A stretch of 28,350 nucleotides of DNA from Candidatus Thorarchaeota archaeon (GTDB taxonomy: Archaea > Asgardarchaeota > Thorarchaeia > Thorarchaeales > Thorarchaeaceae): contig JAEOUL010000101.1 in NCBI GenBank assembly GCA_016839345.1, forward strand, positions 1-28,350, read 5' to 3'. A program made the position numbers and the translations under genes. A model generated the notes under the pieces. That model searched no databases. It was given only the letters and a program-made list of their open reading frames with translations, and was not told where the DNA came from. Shown in pieces: positions 8,374 to 16,458 of the stretch (the first letter of the stretch is position 1; each line of letters starts with the position of its first letter).

Positions 8374-9332
8374 TGGCCACATCTGGAATCATCACCAATA
8401 TTCAACGGTGTTCAACAGAGGATGGACCTGGTATACGAACCACCGTCTTCTTCAAAGGTTGTCCAATGACCTGTACCTGGTGTCACAATATCGAAACTAT
8501 TGATCCAAACTCAACTGTTGTTTGGTATGCAGTGAAGTGTATAGGCGATCAAGGATGTGTTCGTGCATGCCCAGAAGGAGCCCTTGAATTGACTCCGGAT
8601 GGTCTCAAGATTGATAGAGAGAAATGTGTGGTCTGCGGGACGTGTGAGGATGCCTGTCCCACTGGTGCTATCACGGTGATGGGTAAAGTTTGGTATTCAT
8701 TAGACCTTGTCCAAGAGCTCCTTCGAGACAGGGTTTTCTTTGAAACATCCAAAGGCGGTGTAACCCTTTCTGGCGGCGAAGCAACCTATCAAGCCAAGTT
8801 TGCAATAGAAACTGCAAAGGGTTTACAGAACGAAGCAGTTCATGTTGCTCTTGATACATGTGGATACTGCAATGAAAAGGTGTTGAGAGAATTTTTACAA
8901 CATGTTGATATGATTCTCTTTGACTTGAAGGTCATGGACCCGTTGAAGCACAAGGAATTCACCGGCGTTCCACTTGAAAAGGTTCTAGCTAATGCTCGAA
9001 TCGTTGCTGAGAGCGGTAAACCAGTTTGGGTCAGAACTCCCATTATTCCTAAACACACTGATGATGAAGATAACATCCGAGCAATTGCTCGATTCATTAT
9101 TGAGAGCATACCAACCGTGGAACGATATGATCTCCTTGCATTCAATAGAATGTGCATTGACAAGTATGCACTGTTTGATCTGGAGTATCCTTTGAAAGAC
9201 TATGATCTCATGACTGAAGAGACCATGGAACATCTATCACAAATCGCACGCGATGAAGGTCTCTCGAATGTTGTTTGGTCTGGTATGACCAAGAATTCCA
9301 AGAAAAATGAAGTAATTGACCAGGAGGTCTAA
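8373..9332 (+). CDS. Glycyl radical enzyme activating enzyme (radical SAM, ferredoxin insert)
   Basis: A 319-residue radical SAM protein that would install the glycyl radical on its operon partner. The SAM cluster motif is C30-x3-C34-x2-C37 (GCPMTCTWCHN), followed by SGGE near residues 133-136. A ferredoxin-like insert spans about residues 54-100. Its second motif is canonical (C85, C88, C91, C95), but the first reads C56-x2-D59-x2-C62-x3-C66, with Asp where Cys is usual. The same Cys-to-Asp swap is known in Pyrococcus furiosus ferredoxin, where the cluster still forms. The family motif after SGGE is ATYQ rather than the common P-x-x-Q type. Its ATG overlaps the GRE stop (TGATG), which implies translational coupling. 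Confidence 0.92.
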   Translation: MATSGIITNIQRCSTEDGPGIRTTVFFKGCPMTCTWCHNIETIDPNSTVVWYAVKCIGDQGCVRACPEGALELTPDGLKIDREKCVVCGTCEDACPTGAITVMGKVWYSLDLVQELLRDRVFFETSKGGVTLSGGEATYQAKFAIETAKGLQNEAVHVALDTCGYCNEKVLREFLQHVDMILFDLKVMDPLKHKEFTGVPLEKVLANARIVAESGKPVWVRTPIIPKHTDDEDNIRAIARFIIESIPTVERYDLLAFNRMCIDKYALFDLEYPLKDYDLMTEETMEHLSQIARDEGLSNVVWSGMTKNSKKNEVIDQEV

Positions 9333-9336
9333 ACCT

Positions 9337-10167
9337 GTGGCTGATGTTGGATTGACTGATGAACTAATTGAGGCAATGAAGGAGTTTTTGACTCCTAAAT
9401 TCATGGTAACAAAAGATTCTGAGGGTGAACCCAATGTTGTTCCTGTCATGTCATGGACTGTATACAAGAACAATACTCTCGTCTATGGTGACTTCATGAC
9501 CTATAAAACCAGAAAGAATGTTAATGATGGGAACACTCAGATAACAATCCTTGTTTTTACAACTGATCTTGATAGTTGGTTGATTAAAGCTGATTTCGAG
9601 TCATATCATCGTAATGATGAGATCTACGAGTTTATTGCACAGACGCCACTCTTTCGCTATAACAACTACACAAATGCCCGAGGCGCTGGCGTTGCTGAAG
9701 CAATCTGGGCAAGTCAAAAATATGGCATCTCCAAGTTGGGCGTTCTCTCTGCATTTCTCAAAGCAAAGCTAGCAGGACGCAATGTACCGACTGAGGAGTC
9801 CTTAGAGGGAAATATGCCCCTTAATGTTTTGACACGACTCTCTCAAATGGCGGCTGTCAAGATAATTGCTTACATCTCTGAGGATGGATACCCTGTTGCG
9901 TTTCCTGAATTTGGTATGGTCCCTGTATCATCCAACAGAATCGTCATGAAGAGAGGCGAGGAGAAACGTCGTGGATTTGAAATGAAGGATGGAATGCGAG
10001 TAGCAATTTCATTAGTTACTCTAGAACCTGCAGCATTTCAACTAAAGGGTTACTTCAGAGTAATTAACGATTCGACTGGATACATTGAGCTTGATAGGGT
10101 CTACACTTGTTCTCTTCCAAGACCCGGTGTGAGAGTTGATATTCCTATGCTCATTCCTGAATCCTAA
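9337..10167 (+). CDS. Tandem split-barrel flavin-binding protein (PNPOx-like)
   Basis: Predicted 276-residue protein. The GTG at 9337 is chosen because AGGAGGT (9322-9328) stands eight bases upstream; a TTG at 9316 would put that site inside the coding region. The start lies four bases after the activase stop. Two split beta-barrel units of the pyridoxamine-phosphate-oxidase/FMN-binding type are visible: one near residues 10-100 (KFMVTKDSEGEPNVVPVMSW) and one near 170-276 (KIIAYISEDGYPVAFPEFGM). Such proteins bind FMN, F420 or heme and act as reductases or oxygen-consuming enzymes. In this operon it could protect the radical enzyme, supply reductant to the activase, or process the product. 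None of these is shown by sequence. Confidence 0.72.
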   Translation: MADVGLTDELIEAMKEFLTPKFMVTKDSEGEPNVVPVMSWTVYKNNTLVYGDFMTYKTRKNVNDGNTQITILVFTTDLDSWLIKADFESYHRNDEIYEFIAQTPLFRYNNYTNARGAGVAEAIWASQKYGISKLGVLSAFLKAKLAGRNVPTEESLEGNMPLNVLTRLSQMAAVKIIAYISEDGYPVAFPEFGMVPVSSNRIVMKRGEEKRRGFEMKDGMRVAISLVTLEPAAFQLKGYFRVINDSTGYIELDRVYTCSLPRPGVRVDIPMLIPES

Positions 10168-10234
10168 GTATGTTTTTCGTCAAACCACAAGGCTTTTTGT
10201 ACTGAACTGGCGCACATGTTTCGGTGTTGACAGA

Positions 10235-10768
10235 TTGACTTCGTGGGAGTATCAATCTAAAGACGGTCGTGTGATTAGGGTGCGAAAAGCCATTAGAGAA
10301 GATGCTCCAGATTTCCATTCTGGTTTCAAGGATGTTGTCGAGGAATATATGTGGTTTCCAACATTCACTCCGAACTCTCACATAACTGATTGGGCTCATT
10401 GGATTGAACGCACAAACCGAAACAGGGAGGTACTTCTTGTTGCTCATGTTGATGACACTTACGCTGGGCATCTGTCATTGCAACCGGAAGAATGGCAGGC
10501 ATCCCAACATGTTGCTAAGCTTGGAGTTATTGTCCGAAAAGAGCTTCGAAGTATCGGTGTTGGGAAAGCACTCATGTTGTCAGGTCACTCCATTGCATCA
10601 GAAAAAGCGTATACAAAAATAATACTAAGCACTTTTGCAGATAATGATATAGCAATCCAGCTTTACGAGTCTCTCGGATATCGCATTGTAGGCATTCGTA
10701 AGAAACATTTCAACATGCCGAAGGGCTTTATAGACGAAGTGCTTATGGAAAAAGAGCTTATGGATTAA
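10235..10768 (+). CDS. GNAT-family N-acetyltransferase
   Basis: Predicted 177-residue acetyltransferase. The frame is open back to 10136, but that extension overlaps the flavoprotein gene and does not look like protein. The TTG at 10235, with GGTG upstream, begins LTSWEYQSKDG directly before the first strand, RVIRVRKAIREDAPDF. A GTG at 10271 is a shorter alternative. The acetyl-CoA loop is VRKELRSIGVGKAL, a good R/Q-x-x-G-x-G/A motif, and the C-terminal NDIAIQLYESLGYRIVG is typical. The substrate is unknown. It lies 19 bp before the ACT regulator and may be co-transcribed with it. Confidence 0.78.
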   Translation: MTSWEYQSKDGRVIRVRKAIREDAPDFHSGFKDVVEEYMWFPTFTPNSHITDWAHWIERTNRNREVLLVAHVDDTYAGHLSLQPEEWQASQHVAKLGVIVRKELRSIGVGKALMLSGHSIASEKAYTKIILSTFADNDIAIQLYESLGYRIVGIRKKHFNMPKGFIDEVLMEKELMD

Positions 10769-10787
10769 TAGAGCAAGGTGCTCTAGC

Positions 10788-11297
10788 ATGTGGCGTACAA
10801 TTGTTGACCATCTAAGTGAGTCTCCGCAAAGACTGAAGGTTGCAGAGGCGATTGTAAGGCATGGATTTCATATTGAGAAACCTGGAGTGATCAAATGTGG
10901 TGACATCAGAATCCCGTTGAAATCTCTTGGAAAAGCTCTTGGCATAGATCGGAGAACGGTGAGAGCTACAACTGAGGATATTTGTGAAAATGACGAACTC
11001 TGTGAATTCTTCTCTTTACTTCGACCTGCTGGACCATCTCTAGAAAATGTTCGAGATGTATTTGGTTATGGTGTAGTAACTATCTTTGTAGATTCTCCTG
11101 AAACTCCCGGTATTCTTTCTGAAGTCACCTCTATGATTGCAGGTTATGGTATTCCAATCAGGCAAGTTCTTGCTGAAGATGTGGCTATTTACAAAGAGCC
11201 ATGTCTCAAGGTGATAACAGAAGAGCCCCTCCCAGGCAGAGTAATTGAAACTCTTGCGGACATAAAGGGAGTCCGAAAAGTCATTATTGACAAGTAA
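10788..11297 (+). CDS. ACT-domain HTH regulator of amino acid metabolism (COG2150-like)
   Basis: A 169-residue protein starting at an ATG with AAGGTG seven bases upstream. The first half (to about residue 70) is a helical DNA-binding region with IPLKSLGKALGIDRRTVRATTEDI. The second half (about 93-169) is an ACT domain: VVTIFVDSPETPGILSEV opens it, with the usual Gly-Ile after Pro, and it closes with PLPGRVIETLADIKGVRKVII. This combination matches a widespread archaeal family predicted to sense amino acids and regulate their metabolism. The ligand and target genes are unknown, and no amino-acid biosynthesis gene is adjacent. Confidence 0.8.
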   Translation: MWRTIVDHLSESPQRLKVAEAIVRHGFHIEKPGVIKCGDIRIPLKSLGKALGIDRRTVRATTEDICENDELCEFFSLLRPAGPSLENVRDVFGYGVVTIFVDSPETPGILSEVTSMIAGYGIPIRQVLAEDVAIYKEPCLKVITEEPLPGRVIETLADIKGVRKVIIDK

Positions 11298-11361
11298 AAT
11301 TGAATCCTATTTACGAAGCTTGAAAAGGAGTAGGGATTGCGAACCGTAGAGTGTATAATAG

Positions 11362-12645
11362 ATGGACCCCGAAACCGAAGTAGCTCATCCCGCTGAAGTA
11401 CAACAGGATACTGAAATCAGGTCTCGAACTGAAGGAATGTATCAGGTTTGGATGTTAGCATTTTCACTCAGTATCCTGCAGATAGGTTTCGGAATTGTCA
11501 CTCCAATATTTCCTTACTATATTGAGTCATTAGGAATGGCTGGCATCGAGCTAGGAGCTCTTGCTGCATCATTTGCAATTGCTCGGATTATTCTTGCAGG
11601 ACCAATGGGAAATATCACTGACCGGGTAGGAAGAAAACCAATCCTGATAATCTCACTTCTTGGATTTGCAATTTCAAATATTATCTATGCCTATGCCTAT
11701 GATGTCATTGTTATGATAGCTGCGCGTTCTCTTGAAGGTGCTGTATCTGCTGGATTCTTTCCTGCAGCCAACGCACTCGTGTCTGATGTCACAACTCCCG
11801 AGAATAGAGGTACAGCAATGGGTTATCTAAGCATGGGTAACATGGTTGGTTTTGTAGTAGGACCTGCCTTGGGTGGTTTCTTGGCTCAATTTCTAGGAAT
11901 CCGAATGCCCTTCATTCTCGCTGGAATCGCCACACTCATCACTATGGTGTTGGTCTACGTACTCGTTCAAGAGCCAATTAGAAAAACAGTCAAAGAAGCT
12001 TTAACCAAGGTGCCTATACGTGATATCATTGCACGAGCAAAAACATGCTACGGAATTCTAGGAATGGCTATGTTTGCCAACATGTTCGCAATGGGTATTC
12101 TAGAAGTTGCATTCATGCTTGATGCTGTTATCAACATAGGCGTTGAACCATATGAGATTGGACTGTTCTTTGGTGTCATTGGAGTCACAATGATGATAGG
12201 AAATGTAGGATTCGGAAAACTATCAGACATCCGAGGTCGTAAATGGTTGATTGTCATTGGCGCCATGGTTGGTGCATTATCAATGATTATGTTCATCTTT
12301 TCTACAACTACACTCGACTTACTAGTTGCAGGCATTGTTCTCTCAATTGGAATGTCAATGAGAGGGCCAGCAATTCAGGCATTAATTGCTGATGTAACAG
12401 ATCCTACTGCCTACGGAACTATAATGGGTATGTTTGGTGCCGTGAGTAATAGCGCATACGCTGTAAGTCCTCTTATCGGTGGTCAAATCTTCGACGAAAC
12501 CGGTTCTGCTGCAATAAGCTTGCTCATTGCTAGTGGTGTATCAGTGGCTGGGGGTGTGGCTGCAGTTTTTCTGCCGGGTGATGTCGGAAAGGAGAGTTGT
12601 GTAATCAGTCCTTCATCTAGGGTTGAGGGTACTGAATTGACATGA
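11362..12645 (+). CDS. Major facilitator superfamily transporter (DHA1-like efflux type)
   Basis: A 427-residue membrane protein with about 12 hydrophobic helices. The loop between helices 2 and 3 carries MFS motif A (GNITDRVGRKP), and the equivalent loop in the second half carries GKLSDIRGRKW. The fifth helix region has GPALGGFLAQFLG, resembling motif C of drug/H+ antiporters. The N-terminal 25 residues are acidic and cytoplasmic; an alternative start at the ATG at 11437 would remove them. The overall pattern is that of DHA1 exporters such as TetA or bacillibactin/multidrug pumps. The substrate cannot be inferred. It converges on the MEMO1-family gene with an 18-bp gap. Confidence 0.82.
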   Translation: MDPETEVAHPAEVQQDTEIRSRTEGMYQVWMLAFSLSILQIGFGIVTPIFPYYIESLGMAGIELGALAASFAIARIILAGPMGNITDRVGRKPILIISLLGFAISNIIYAYAYDVIVMIAARSLEGAVSAGFFPAANALVSDVTTPENRGTAMGYLSMGNMVGFVVGPALGGFLAQFLGIRMPFILAGIATLITMVLVYVLVQEPIRKTVKEALTKVPIRDIIARAKTCYGILGMAMFANMFAMGILEVAFMLDAVINIGVEPYEIGLFFGVIGVTMMIGNVGFGKLSDIRGRKWLIVIGAMVGALSMIMFIFSTTTLDLLVAGIVLSIGMSMRGPAIQALIADVTDPTAYGTIMGMFGAVSNSAYAVSPLIGGQIFDETGSAAISLLIASGVSVAGGVAAVFLPGDVGKESCVISPSSRVEGTELT

Positions 12646-12651
12646 AGACAT

Positions 12652-12673
12652 AATTCTCCAATACTAGAGAATT
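12652..12673. terminator. Hairpin between convergent MFS and MEMO genes
   Basis: AATTCTC at 12652-12658 and GAGAATT at 12667-12673 form a perfect 7-bp stem with an 8-base loop. The stem overlaps the last codons and stop of the MEMO gene and follows the MFS stop by six bases. It may end transcription from both sides. There is no strong T-tract, so confidence is modest. Confidence 0.4.
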
Positions 12674-13503
12674 GTAGCTGAAACATATGCAACAACACTT
12701 GAGTTGTCTTTTGTGATATCTCCTGAGGTAGTATACTTAAGCACGTTGAACTGAGTTGCCCCTCGCTCCTTTGCAAAGACCATTGCTGCTGCAATCGGTC
12801 CAGCACCACAGATACTAACTCTGTGACTTTGCACGAAGGACAAGAATCCTTCAGGGTCTAGGAATTCTAAGTATTCCAAAGCTTGATTGTCTTTCTTTCT
12901 CGCGCTCTCCGCAGATTCAAAGTGAGTGAAATCAGAGCTGGCAATCACGAGGATATCCATCTCCTCAGCCAATTTTGCTATTGTCTTACCAATCGACTCA
13001 CAGATGGCATACGATTGATCTGAAACGCAAATAGGTACAAAACTCACTCCAGTTCCGAATGTGTACTGCAGGAATGGAACCTGTACCTCAAGCGAATGTT
13101 CATTGCTGTGAGCTATGCAGTCATTAGTGGCATATTCATCCTCTTCTACAATTGCTGCTCCTAGCACACTATCGAATTGTGCGACTCCAAGTGGTGTCTG
13201 CCAATCATCATTACACACAGCTAATCTAGAGCCAACTCCAGTGTGATTTGGTCCAAGCATTACAATGTGGTCTGGTATCCCATCTTCAAAGATACTCAGG
13301 TATGAATGAGCAGCTGGCATCCCCGAATACATATATCCTGCATGAGGTGCAATGACCCCTTTTATTGACCTCGATGAACCTGGGTCGCCCTCTGGAAGTT
13401 TGCCTGGACCTAATGAACCTAAGAAACAATTCTTCAGACGTTCTTGGAGTAGGTCTTCCTTTCCTTCATAGAATCTTCCCGCAACAACTGGCATTCGAAC
13501 CAT
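12664..13503 (-). CDS. MEMO1 family protein (AmmeMemoRadiSam system protein B-like)
   Basis: A 279-residue protein. The frame is open to 13596, but the ATG at 13503 is preferred: it follows GAGGG, has a TATA-like box at 13551-13557, and starts VRMPVVAGRFYEG, the usual family beginning. Conserved blocks are APHAGYMYSG (His54), LGPNHTG (His87), NEHSLEVQVPFLQ (His136), ASSDFTHF (Asp191, His194) and SICGAGP (Cys232). His54, His87 and Cys232 correspond to the metal-binding triad of human MEMO1. The family is related to aromatic-ring-opening dioxygenases, and its archaeal role is undefined. Often it neighbours an AMMECR1 or radical SAM gene; neither is visible here. Confidence 0.9.
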   Translation of the reverse strand: MVRMPVVAGRFYEGKEDLLQERLKNCFLGSLGPGKLPEGDPGSSRSIKGVIAPHAGYMYSGMPAAHSYLSIFEDGIPDHIVMLGPNHTGVGSRLAVCNDDWQTPLGVAQFDSVLGAAIVEEDEYATNDCIAHSNEHSLEVQVPFLQYTFGTGVSFVPICVSDQSYAICESIGKTIAKLAEEMDILVIASSDFTHFESAESARKKDNQALEYLEFLDPEGFLSFVQSHRVSICGAGPIAAAMVFAKERGATQFNVLKYTTSGDITKDNSSVVAYVSATIL

Positions 13504-13550
13504 GACAATCCCTCTAAACCCTTCACAAAGTTCGAGAAAAGCCTTTGGTC

Positions 13551-13557
13551 TTTTTAA
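13551..13557 (-). promoter_or_regulatory. TATA-like box of the MEMO1-family gene
   Basis: On the minus strand the site reads AATTAAAAAGACC, about 48-54 bp before the ATG at 13503. It lies downstream of the hisS coding region apart from a few bases, so the MEMO gene can be expressed separately from hisS. Confidence 0.35.
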
Positions 13558-13582
13558 TTTCTTAATCAAGATTGATCTGACA

Positions 13583-14896
13583 CTATTTTCCTGCAAGAGC
13601 TTTGAGAAGATATCCTACTAACATGTCTGTTTTGACTTGTTCAGTTTCCTTGGTCGCCATGTTTCGGACACTGACCTCCCCCTTTACTAAGTCTCGTTCT
13701 CCAACAATGACTGTGAACTTAGCATTCTTCGAATCTGCTTGTTGGAGGAGTTTCTTCAAGGTTCTGTCCATCAAATCGACTTCACAAGATACACCTTCTT
13801 GAATAAGCATTGTCTGAAATGATATTGCATAACGAAGCATCGATCGTTTGATGGGCGCAATGAAAACATCAAGTTGTTTGGTGAGTTCTCTTCTGTCCCC
13901 TCTTGCAAAGACCACTTCGATCAACCTTCCAATGCCTAGAGAAATACCAGTTGCTGGAGTTGCTTGGCCTCCAAATTTCTCAATAAGATTATCATAGCGA
14001 CCTCCACCTAGAATGGAACCCACTACCGGTTCACCCAGATATCTTCCTTCAAAAACAGGTCCCGTATAATAATCGAGACCTCGTGCAAGTGACATGTCGA
14101 ACTCGATCCATTCGGAAACCTCACTTTCTTCGAATATCTCCGCCATCAGGGTGAGCTCCTCAACACCTTCGATACCAATCTTCGATCCATTGAGTAATTC
14201 TCTAAATTTCTCAAGTGTTTCTATCCCGCTACCTTTTATTGTAATAGCATCGATAAGGAAATCACTCTGTTCTTTTCCGATTCCCCTCTCTTTGAGTTCA
14301 CTCAGAACTCCATCCCTACCAATCTTGTCCAGCTTGTCGATTGCTCTAAAGCACTCAAATGCAAGATTCTCAGTAACTCCAGCTTTCTCAGTCAGTCCTC
14401 TGAGGACCTTACGGTTGTTGATTCTAATTACATAATCTGCACCAAGAACTCGCTTGAGAAATTCAAGTGCAACGAGGACAACCTCTGCATCAGCAGCTGG
14501 ACTATCTGTTCCGACGACATCTACATCTGCTTGTTCAAACTCTCTATATCGCCCCGCCTGAGGTCTATCATACCTCCAAGCTTTCCCCAAAGCATAGCGT
14601 TTGAATGGCTTTGGTAGATTAGGATTAGTAGCAACAATTCGTGCAAGAGGTACCGTAAGGTCAAACCGTAGTCCTACCTCTCGTTCACCTTTATCTGTGA
14701 ACTTGAATGTTTCAGCCTCAACTTCTTCTCCACCCTTTGCTGACAGCGTTTCCCAGAGTTCCATCACGGGTGAATCTAGGGGCTCGTATCCATACTGCTC
14801 GAAGATCTCTACTGCAGTAGCCATGAGGTAATTTCTGATTTCCATTTCAGGACCCATAAGGTCTCTCATACCCCTAACTGTTCTCATCTCACTCAT
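13583..14896 (-). CDS. hisS: Histidyl-tRNA synthetase
   Basis: A 437-residue class II aminoacyl-tRNA synthetase charging tRNA-His. The frame opens at 14950, but the ATG at 14896 has a perfect GGAGG seven bases upstream and starts SEMRTVRGMRDL, the normal N-terminus. Motif 2 is RYDRPQAGRYREFEQAD (about residues 108-124). The histidine-specific block LARGLDYYTGPVFE (about 270-283), the GGGRYDNL block and the motif 3 region ISLGIGRL are intact. The C-terminal anticodon-binding domain covers roughly residues 345-437. Length and motif order are normal. A 14-bp palindrome lies upstream at 14959-14972. Confidence 0.97.
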   Translation of the reverse strand: MSEMRTVRGMRDLMGPEMEIRNYLMATAVEIFEQYGYEPLDSPVMELWETLSAKGGEEVEAETFKFTDKGEREVGLRFDLTVPLARIVATNPNLPKPFKRYALGKAWRYDRPQAGRYREFEQADVDVVGTDSPAADAEVVLVALEFLKRVLGADYVIRINNRKVLRGLTEKAGVTENLAFECFRAIDKLDKIGRDGVLSELKERGIGKEQSDFLIDAITIKGSGIETLEKFRELLNGSKIGIEGVEELTLMAEIFEESEVSEWIEFDMSLARGLDYYTGPVFEGRYLGEPVVGSILGGGRYDNLIEKFGGQATPATGISLGIGRLIEVVFARGDRRELTKQLDVFIAPIKRSMLRYAISFQTMLIQEGVSCEVDLMDRTLKKLLQQADSKNAKFTVIVGERDLVKGEVSVRNMATKETEQVKTDMLVGYLLKALAGK

Positions 14897-14958
14897 TGAA
14901 ATTCCTCCAGAATTCGTTAAGGTCACAGGCGGAGTTGGTAGAGGTTGCACTAAGACTA

Positions 14959-14972
14959 TTCATCCGGATGAA
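14959..14972. promoter_or_regulatory. 14-bp palindrome upstream of hisS
   Basis: TTCATCCGGATGAA is a perfect palindrome 63-76 bp upstream of the hisS ATG. A TATA-like ACTTAAAGT lies further upstream near 15025-15033 on the same strand, so the palindrome falls in the predicted 5' leader or just downstream of the transcript start. It could be an operator; no second copy was noticed in the window. Confidence 0.3.
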
Positions 14973-15057
14973 CAAATCCACCAACCATCACATTTGTCAC
15001 CATCTGCGAGTCTGGTTTATTCTACTTTAAGTCTTGTGTTGAATTTTCAAATAGTTT

Positions 15058-16377
15058 CTATGCTATAAGTCCGAGTGATAGCAACAGAAGGTAAAAGAGT
15101 ATTAATCCCCCAACAATGACTGAATCCCTTGCAACCTTTTTGAGAAGAGTCGTTTCTCGATCGGCAAAGTACACGTAAATTATCTTGTTAAGCACTGACC
15201 CTATAGTTGCAAGAATCGCTGCATTAGCAGCAATTGATACACTCACTTGTCCGGATATGAATAGAGTAGCAGAGCTAGCAACGACTGCTCCAGCTGAAAC
15301 AAATCCTCCTATAATAGCCGCCACAACTAAACCAATATCGCTGAATGTTTCTGTAAAGAAAAGTTGAATCAAGTAAACCCCTGCAAAAATTACTCCGAAT
15401 CTAATGGCAGGTCCAAACTCAAATGGTGAAACAAGGCGTGTGTCAAACATGGGTTCGTCTTGGGCATTTTCCTTTTGATCCCCGATTATCAATTTGACCA
15501 TACTTGCTACAAGCAGGATAGAGATTGGTATTAGATACAACCGTAGCAACAGTAGAGTCGTATCAATCAATAGTAGCAAGAAACCGTTTCTGAGAACCAT
15601 TGCCACGTTTGCGAGAAGAATTGATCCAGAGATTCTCCCGAGTCCTTTCCTTTCTGTTTTGACATAGAAATCTGTAACGCTTGATACGGCAGCTTCACTA
15701 TTCGCTAATCCCCCGAACAGACCGAAGAAGTAAACACCACGATCTTTGTATTTTTTAACTAGAAGGTAGTTAGCAAAACTTACAGCGAGTAGAATAACAA
15801 CTAGAAAATATGTTTGGAATGCTGGGAACTCGATGGTACCAATGTGAATAGTCTGAGGCATAATTGGCCAAAGGAATAGAATGATGACACCTAGCTCAAC
15901 TGCACTAATCATCTCATCTCTTGTGATGACCTCTACAGCATGAGCGAGCTCCTCTTTGAAACTAAGGACCAAGAACACACCGAATGATACAGTCATCGCA
16001 AAAACTCCAAGTGTACCTACATATTGTCCAATAGCCGGAGTATCAAGTCCAACTAGAATTCCGAGTACAAAAGAAATAGCGAAAACAAGCGGTGTGGTCA
16101 ATCCTTTCCCCATTGTACGGAACATTTTGTAATAGATTTGAGATGCAACCAAAATTCCTGAGATTATTACTGCATACAAAAGAATTACAGGCTCACTAAG
16201 TAATTGATATGCATAAGCCGCTAGAGTTCCTAGCAAACTGTGCAACCCAAAAGAACGGACACCAACGACTCTTTCAGATTCCATCTTCTTTTGACGTTCA
16301 AGTCCGATGAGAGCGCCGACAGCAAAACCTAGTAGGATCTTGACAATCAGATCTGCGCTGGGAAGCAATTGCTGCAT
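15058..16377 (-). CDS. MgtC/SapB-like and DUF4010 membrane protein
   Basis: A 439-residue integral membrane protein with about 12 hydrophobic helices. The ATG at 16377 is preferred over a GTG pair at 16386-16389 because GGTGA lies five bases before it. The N-terminal third is MgtC/SapB-like, with the diagnostic FAVGALIGLERQ followed by RVVGVRSFGLHSLLG. The remainder matches the DUF4010 layout, including FFGLFGGLANSEAAVSSVT and VSAGAVVASSATLF. The two domains commonly occur fused in bacteria and archaea. MgtC proteins are linked to magnesium limitation and ATPase control, but the activity of the long fused form is not known. It has its own TATA box at 16417-16424. Confidence 0.85.
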   Translation of the reverse strand: MQQLLPSADLIVKILLGFAVGALIGLERQKKMESERVVGVRSFGLHSLLGTLAAYAYQLLSEPVILLYAVIISGILVASQIYYKMFRTMGKGLTTPLVFAISFVLGILVGLDTPAIGQYVGTLGVFAMTVSFGVFLVLSFKEELAHAVEVITRDEMISAVELGVIILFLWPIMPQTIHIGTIEFPAFQTYFLVVILLAVSFANYLLVKKYKDRGVYFFGLFGGLANSEAAVSSVTDFYVKTERKGLGRISGSILLANVAMVLRNGFLLLLIDTTLLLLRLYLIPISILLVASMVKLIIGDQKENAQDEPMFDTRLVSPFEFGPAIRFGVIFAGVYLIQLFFTETFSDIGLVVAAIIGGFVSAGAVVASSATLFISGQVSVSIAANAAILATIGSVLNKIIYVYFADRETTLLKKVARDSVIVGGLILFYLLLLSLGLIA

Positions 16378-16416
16378 ATCAGTCACCACTAGGATTACTA
16401 ATTGTAGAATAATCGA

Positions 16417-16424
16417 CTTTTAAG
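16417..16424 (-). promoter_or_regulatory. TATA box of the MgtC/DUF4010 gene
   Basis: CTTTTAAG on the plus strand (CTTAAAAG on the minus) sits 40-47 bp upstream of the ATG at 16377. A 4-bp inverted flank (CGAC at 16414, GTCG at 16427) surrounds it. The rpoK terminator upstream makes a separate promoter necessary. Confidence 0.5.
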
Positions 16425-16458
16425 GCGTCGTATGATTGCACAATAGTTATTCTAGGCA

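Noticed and set aside
8549..9473. Several reverse-strand open frames opposite the activase and flavoprotein genes
   Set aside because: They lie fully within strong genes, have no ribosome sites and show no protein-like composition.
12652..12673. Attachment-site-like inverted repeat after the MFS gene
   Set aside because: It sits exactly between two convergent gene ends and is short, so a terminator hairpin is the simpler reading.
13504..13596. Longer MEMO-family start overlapping the hisS end
   Set aside because: The family begins at VRMPVVAGRFYEG, where a ribosome site precedes an ATG, and a TATA-like box lies inside the extension.
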